This document shows, in pieces, positions 5,662 through 8,404 of a stretch of 8,404 nt of DNA; the first letter of the stretch is position 1, and each line of letters starts with the position of its first letter. The notes beneath the pieces are model-generated. The model was given only the letters and a program-made list of their open reading frames with translations, searched no databases and was not told the DNA's origin. The stretch lies in the NCBI GenBank assembly GCA_965371325.1, contig CBDUXZ010000069.1, forward strand, positions 1 through 8,404, written 5' to 3'. Source of the DNA: CBDUXZ01 sp965371325 [NCBI: uncultured bacterium]. GTDB lineage: Bacteria; JAUYMQ01. The translations under genes were made by a program, and so were the position numbers.

Positions 5662-6920
5662 AGGGATTTCCGGAGGCATGTCTCCTTGCGACGCTCTGTT
5701 TTGTGACCTCGGGGTGCGCTTCCAAGGGAGCGCCGCCGGGGGGCGGCTACGTGCTGAAGGGCGCCTCCCCCACGCAAAACGTCCCCGGCGTACGTCCCCA
5801 GGCCCCGGCGCCCGGCGGGCTCACCCCGCCTTCGCGCGGCAACTACCCCCCGAGTCCCGCCCCCCCCTCACCCCCGCGCCCGTATCCGTCCGCCGCCTAT
5901 CCCCCGCCTGGTCCGCCCGCTTCCACCGGCTTGCCGGCACCCGCATATCCCCCGCCGGCCGCGGGAATTGGCGCGCCCCCTGCTCCGGCGGGAACTGCTC
6001 CCCCGTCCTTCCCGCGACGACCGCCGGGCCCCGGGAGTCCCTACCCGTCAGCAACGACACCGATTGTTCCGAATGTGCCTCCCGTTTTTGCGCCGATCTC
6101 GCCGGCGCTCCAGCAGGCGCCACGCCCCTTGCCGGGGAATCGGCCACTCGGAGAAAAAGAGCTGGCTCTCGACGGCGACAACGACGGCACGGTTGATTCC
6201 TGGTTCTTCATAAACGAGGGACGCATCACGCGCGTGTCGCGTGACACCGACGGAGACGGCAAGCCCGATTTCACGTCGAGCTTCACGGAAGGCGAGGGTT
6301 TGCCGCTCACCGAGGTCAAGTACCGTGGCGACACCGGCCAGGTCACCGCGAAGACCGAGTTCGAGGCGGGGGTGAAAACCCGGCGCGAGACCGACGACGA
6401 CGGAGACGGCAAGCCCGATCACTGGTGGTACTATCTCGGCGGCGACCTCTCGAAGGAGGCCTGGGATCGGAATGCCGACGGCAAGATAGACGAAGCCCGG
6501 CACTACCGGAACGAGAAGATCGTGCGCATCGAGTATGACGAGGATCACAACGGGACGTTCGAGAAGAACGATTACCTGAAGGGTGGCGTGCGATTGCGGT
6601 CGGAGATTCTTGATCAGGATGGTATGCTCACGCGCGTCTATGACAGCCAGGGCATGCACGTCGTGAGGGAAGAGCGCGACAACGACGGCAACGGCATAGC
6701 CGAACTCATAACGGTGCTCGGCCCCTCCGGTGCAATTGAACGTGAGGATCGCGACCTCGACAGCGACGGCTGGCCAGACGTTTCGGCCTACTACACGAAC
6801 GGCAATCTTGTCCGCCGCGAGGTCAGCGGAGCATATCTTCGCGCGCAGAAGTCCGAGGACAGTGCTGCTCCCAGTGTCGATGTGGAGAAGCGCGATTTCA
6901 GGAAACAGCCCGGGTCGTGA
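5658..6920 (+). CDS. Proline-rich lipoprotein with 24-residue calcium-type repeats
   Basis: A 420-residue predicted lipoprotein. The signal sequence ends in a lipobox, VTSGC, with lipidated Cys20. The +2 residue is Ala, so outer-membrane delivery is expected by the usual sorting rule. Residues about 24-163 are a Pro/Ala/Gly-rich disordered stalk. From about 168 to 390 follow eight or nine repeats like those of the gene before, with loops starting at 172, 196, 246, 270, 294, 341 and 366. The 24-residue step is kept between intact neighbours. Two loops have N-G in place of D-G. Paired DTDGDGKPD and DDDGDGKPD units are encoded by an identical 22-bp stretch. ATG overlaps the previous stop (ATGA). 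No OmpA, TPR or enzyme domain is seen. Together with the TonB-like and ExbBD genes it occupies the place Pal has in Tol-Pal, but it is not Pal. The function is unknown; cell-envelope tethering is inferred. Confidence 0.85.
   Translation: MKGFPEACLLATLCFVTSGCASKGAPPGGGYVLKGASPTQNVPGVRPQAPAPGGLTPPSRGNYPPSPAPPSPPRPYPSAAYPPPGPPASTGLPAPAYPPPAAGIGAPPAPAGTAPPSFPRRPPGPGSPYPSATTPIVPNVPPVFAPISPALQQAPRPLPGNRPLGEKELALDGDNDGTVDSWFFINEGRITRVSRDTDGDGKPDFTSSFTEGEGLPLTEVKYRGDTGQVTAKTEFEAGVKTRRETDDDGDGKPDHWWYYLGGDLSKEAWDRNADGKIDEARHYRNEKIVRIEYDEDHNGTFEKNDYLKGGVRLRSEILDQDGMLTRVYDSQGMHVVREERDNDGNGIAELITVLGPSGAIEREDRDLDSDGWPDVSAYYTNGNLVRREVSGAYLRAQKSEDSAAPSVDVEKRDFRKQPGS
6171..6779 (+). repeat. Coding tandem repeat in the lipoprotein
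   Basis: This encodes residues 172-374, the second array of 24-residue units. A 22-bp exact duplicate (6248-6269 and 6398-6419, 150 bp apart, same frame) encodes the same loop twice. This is the most recent-looking event in either array. Confidence 0.75.
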
Positions 6921-6927
6921 CCGACAT

Positions 6928-6942
6928 TCCCGCGCCGCGGGA
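6928..6942 (+). other. Short intercistronic hairpin before exbB
   Basis: TCCCGCG-C-CGCGGGA is a perfect inverted repeat in the 41-nt gap between the lipoprotein gene and exbB. There is no T-run, so it is not a typical terminator. It ends nine bases before the AGGAGG of exbB and might tune mRNA processing or relative expression of the motor genes. Confidence 0.4.
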
Positions 6943-6950
6943 GGATCCGA

Positions 6951-6956
6951 AGGAGG
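6951..6956 (+). promoter_or_regulatory. Consensus ribosome binding site deciding the exbB start
   Basis: A perfect AGGAGG lies five bases before GTG 6962. An ATG at 6958 is only one base from it and would encode just five residues before TAA, so GTG 6962 is the functional start. Confidence 0.75.
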
Positions 6957-6961
6957 AATGA

Positions 6962-7885
6962 GTGACTACTTCTAATGTGACGGTTGCCCGGCGCCGATCG
7001 GCCTGGTGGCTTCCGGGCGTTGCCATCGTCATCGCCGCCGTGTTCGCGCTCTGCCTTTCCGGCGGCGGCTTCGCCTTCGCGCAGGATGCCGCGCCGACGG
7101 TCGGCGAAGCGCCCGGCATTCCGGCTTCACCCGAGGGCGTGCTGCTCGCCGAGGAGGAGATGCCTTCCACGGCCACCAACACGATTTTAAGCCTCTTCAG
7201 GAAGGGCGGCGTGGTGATGTATGTCATCCTGTTCGTCTCCGTCCTGGCCCTGGCTATCGTGTTCGAGCGCATGTGGAACCTGCGTAAGGGCAAGATCATC
7301 TCCGACAGCTTCCTCGAGGAGATCAAACGGCACTGGTACCGGCGCGCGACCGAAGCCGCGATTGAGGCCTGCCAGTCCCACGACATCGCCATCAGTCGAA
7401 TTCTCCGGGCAGGACTTCTCAGGTTCGATCTCGGCCTCGAACAGGTCGAGAACGCCATCGAAACGGCGGGGCAGCACGAGGCGACCATGCTTCGGAAGAA
7501 CCTCATGTTCCTCGGCTTCCTCGCGAACGTCGCGCCGATGCTCGGGCTGTTCGGAACCGTGCTAGGCATGATCAAGAGCTTCGACGCCATCGCGCTCTAC
7601 GGCACGTCGGGGAACCCCGGCCTTGTGGCGTCGGGCATTTCGGAGGCGCTCATCACCACGGCCTACGGCCTCACGGTGGGTATCCCCAGCCTGGCTGCTT
7701 ACTTCTACTTCAAGCGGAAGGTGGAGATGCGGGTCCTCGAGATGGAGGGCATCGCCGTGAACCTCATGCAGGATCTCGCCCAGTGGCGGGGTGATGCGTC
7801 TTCGCAGGTGGAGAGTCCCGCCACGGCCACAGGCCCCGAAGTACAGGGCGCCAAAATGACGCCGCGGCCGGGCGTCGTTGACTGA
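6962..7885 (+). CDS. exbB: ExbB/TolQ/MotA-family proton channel, ExbB type
   Basis: A 307-residue inner-membrane protein of the MotA/TolQ/ExbB family, which with ExbD forms the proton-driven motor energising TonB. An N-terminal hydrophobic segment (about 17-40, ending FAFAQ) looks like a signal peptide. It is followed by a short periplasmic stretch, as in the longer ExbB variants. Membrane helices lie at about 82-101, 182-203 and 227-250. The core signature APMLGLFGTVLGMI (191-204) contains T199, equivalent to E. coli Thr148. GISEALITTAYGLTVGIP (225-242) contains E228 and T233, equivalent to Glu176 and Thr181. The length excludes flagellar MotA features. The GTG start has a consensus AGGAGG. 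It follows the lipoprotein gene by 41 nt and precedes exbD by 49 nt. The last 25 residues are a Pro/Thr-rich extension. TolQ is the alternative; the signal peptide and TonB-like neighbour favour ExbB. Confidence 0.93.
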   Translation: MTTSNVTVARRRSAWWLPGVAIVIAAVFALCLSGGGFAFAQDAAPTVGEAPGIPASPEGVLLAEEEMPSTATNTILSLFRKGGVVMYVILFVSVLALAIVFERMWNLRKGKIISDSFLEEIKRHWYRRATEAAIEACQSHDIAISRILRAGLLRFDLGLEQVENAIETAGQHEATMLRKNLMFLGFLANVAPMLGLFGTVLGMIKSFDAIALYGTSGNPGLVASGISEALITTAYGLTVGIPSLAAYFYFKRKVEMRVLEMEGIAVNLMQDLAQWRGDASSQVESPATATGPEVQGAKMTPRPGVVD

Positions 7886-7934
7886 ACCGTTTCCCGGATC
7901 TTTTTGACGCGCCACGGGCACCTAGGAGTTTCAT

Positions 7935-8333
7935 ATGCGATTTCAGCAGGGCGAGGAGGAAGAGGCTTCTATTCAGCTCACGTCGCTTATTGACGTCGTC
8001 TTTCTTCTCCTCATCTTCTTTATGCTCACTACAACCTTTGCCGACTTCACGCGGCGGCTCGACATCGAACTGCCCGAGGCGAGAGCGGCCACGACCAAGG
8101 AGAAGCAGCTCAAGTACACCATCGAGCTGGATGAAAAAGGGCGCATCGCGCTGAACGGAGAGATCGTCACCCTTGCAGCTCTCGATACGACGCTCCATCG
8201 CGACGCCGCGGCGGGGAAAGTCAAGGGCGCGGTTCTGCGGGCCGACCGCAGCGTCACCCACGGCAACGTCGTCCGTGTTCTCGGCATAGTTCGCGACGCC
8301 GGTATCGAAGAGGTGGGTATCGCCGTTCGTTGA
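7935..8333 (+). CDS. exbD: ExbD/TolR-family motor subunit
   Basis: A 132-residue protein, the usual ExbD length. A short acidic cytoplasmic N-terminus is followed by one membrane helix (15-35, within LTSLIDVVFLLLIFFMLTTT) carrying the conserved proton-relay Asp20, equivalent to E. coli ExbD Asp25. LDIELPEA (42-49) matches the conserved V-LP-A segment just outside the membrane. The rest is the small periplasmic alpha/beta domain, ending AGIEEVGIAVR, a typical ExbD terminus. AGGAG (7924-7928) lies six bases before the ATG. It pairs with the ExbB encoded upstream to drive the TonB-like protein. The separating 49 nt include a TTTTT run but only a weak stem, so read-through is expected. ExbD and TolR cannot be fully separated by sequence alone; context favours ExbD. 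Confidence 0.93.
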   Translation: MRFQQGEEEEASIQLTSLIDVVFLLLIFFMLTTTFADFTRRLDIELPEARAATTKEKQLKYTIELDEKGRIALNGEIVTLAALDTTLHRDAAAGKVKGAVLRADRSVTHGNVVRVLGIVRDAGIEEVGIAVR

Positions 8334-8348
8334 GGCCCTCCTGATCCC

Positions 8349-8404
8349 ATGCCTCTTGTTCCTCACATCGCATTTGTTCAAGGCTCGAAGGGCCTGAGCC
8401 AGCG
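8349..8404 (+). CDS. Possible start of another operon gene (runs off right edge)
   Basis: An open frame from ATG 8349 reads MPLVPHIAFVQGSKGLSQ and stays open to the window end. It starts 15 nt after the exbD stop, on the same strand. There is no clear Shine-Dalgarno and 18 residues are too few to recognise a family. It could be a further operon member, or a chance frame with the true next start beyond the window. Confidence 0.25.
   Translation, partial: MPLVPHIAFVQGSKGLSQ

Noticed and set aside
4924-5679. Minus-strand frame opposite the repeat protein, with apparent periodic motifs
   Set aside because: Its periodicity is simply the complement of the 72-bp repeats on the plus strand.
6958-6975. 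Five-codon ATG reading frame (MSDYF) overlapping the exbB start
   Set aside because: The ATG is one base from the Shine-Dalgarno, too close for initiation; GTG 6962 at five bases gives the full ExbB protein.
7866-7909. Possible terminator between exbB and exbD (CCGGG/CCCGG stem then TTTTT)
   Set aside because: The stem is only 5 bp with a loop over 20 nt, and exbD depends on the same transcript.

Overview
The window is GC-rich DNA from a Gram-negative bacterium. It carries a lipoprotein, a TonB-type protein and an ExbB/ExbD pair. Taxonomy cannot be fixed from the sequence. The GC bias, the LLM-type flavin oxidoreductase and the dispersed GC-rich repeats would fit an uncultured deltaproteobacterium-like, Tectomicrobia-like or NC10/Rokubacteria-like lineage, but this is only an impression.

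Left part (1-1350) is read on the minus strand and is largely housekeeping. It holds the first 40 codons of a malic enzyme (running off the left edge), with a likely extended -10 promoter and a perfect palindrome upstream. Next come a complete LLM-class (luciferase-like, probably F420-dependent) oxidoreductase and a tRNA-Ala(GGC) with encoded CCA. The tRNA has a clear sigma70-type promoter and hairpins on both sides. The 445-nt divergent gap (1283-1727) holds that tRNA promoter, two copies of a 29-bp GC-rich repeat, and a plus-strand promoter (TTGATG-N17-TAGCAT) that overlaps an inverted repeat followed by a T-run.

Right part (1728-8404) is a tightly packed plus-strand operon. In order it encodes: an exported von Willebrand factor A (VWA) protein; a TonB-family protein with a long cytoplasmic N-terminus; an exported protein built almost entirely of 24-residue repeats, each with a D-x-[DNS]-x-D-G-x-x-[DE] loop resembling calcium-binding loops; a lipoprotein with a proline-rich stalk and the same kind of repeats; ExbB; ExbD; and possibly the start of another gene at the right edge. 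Two joins are 4-nt ATGA overlaps and a third gap is only 8 nt, so co-expression is very likely.

My reading is that this is a dedicated proton-motive-force-driven envelope system. ExbB and ExbD would form the inner-membrane motor, and the TonB-like protein the periplasm-spanning transducer. The soluble repeat protein, the repeat lipoprotein and the VWA protein would be its periplasmic or surface partners. The layout is reminiscent of Tol-Pal (motor, transducer, periplasmic protein, lipoprotein), but the TolB propeller and OmpA/Pal domain are replaced by acidic 24-residue repeats. The component families are recognised from motifs; the joint function is inference. No TonB-dependent receptor is present in the window.
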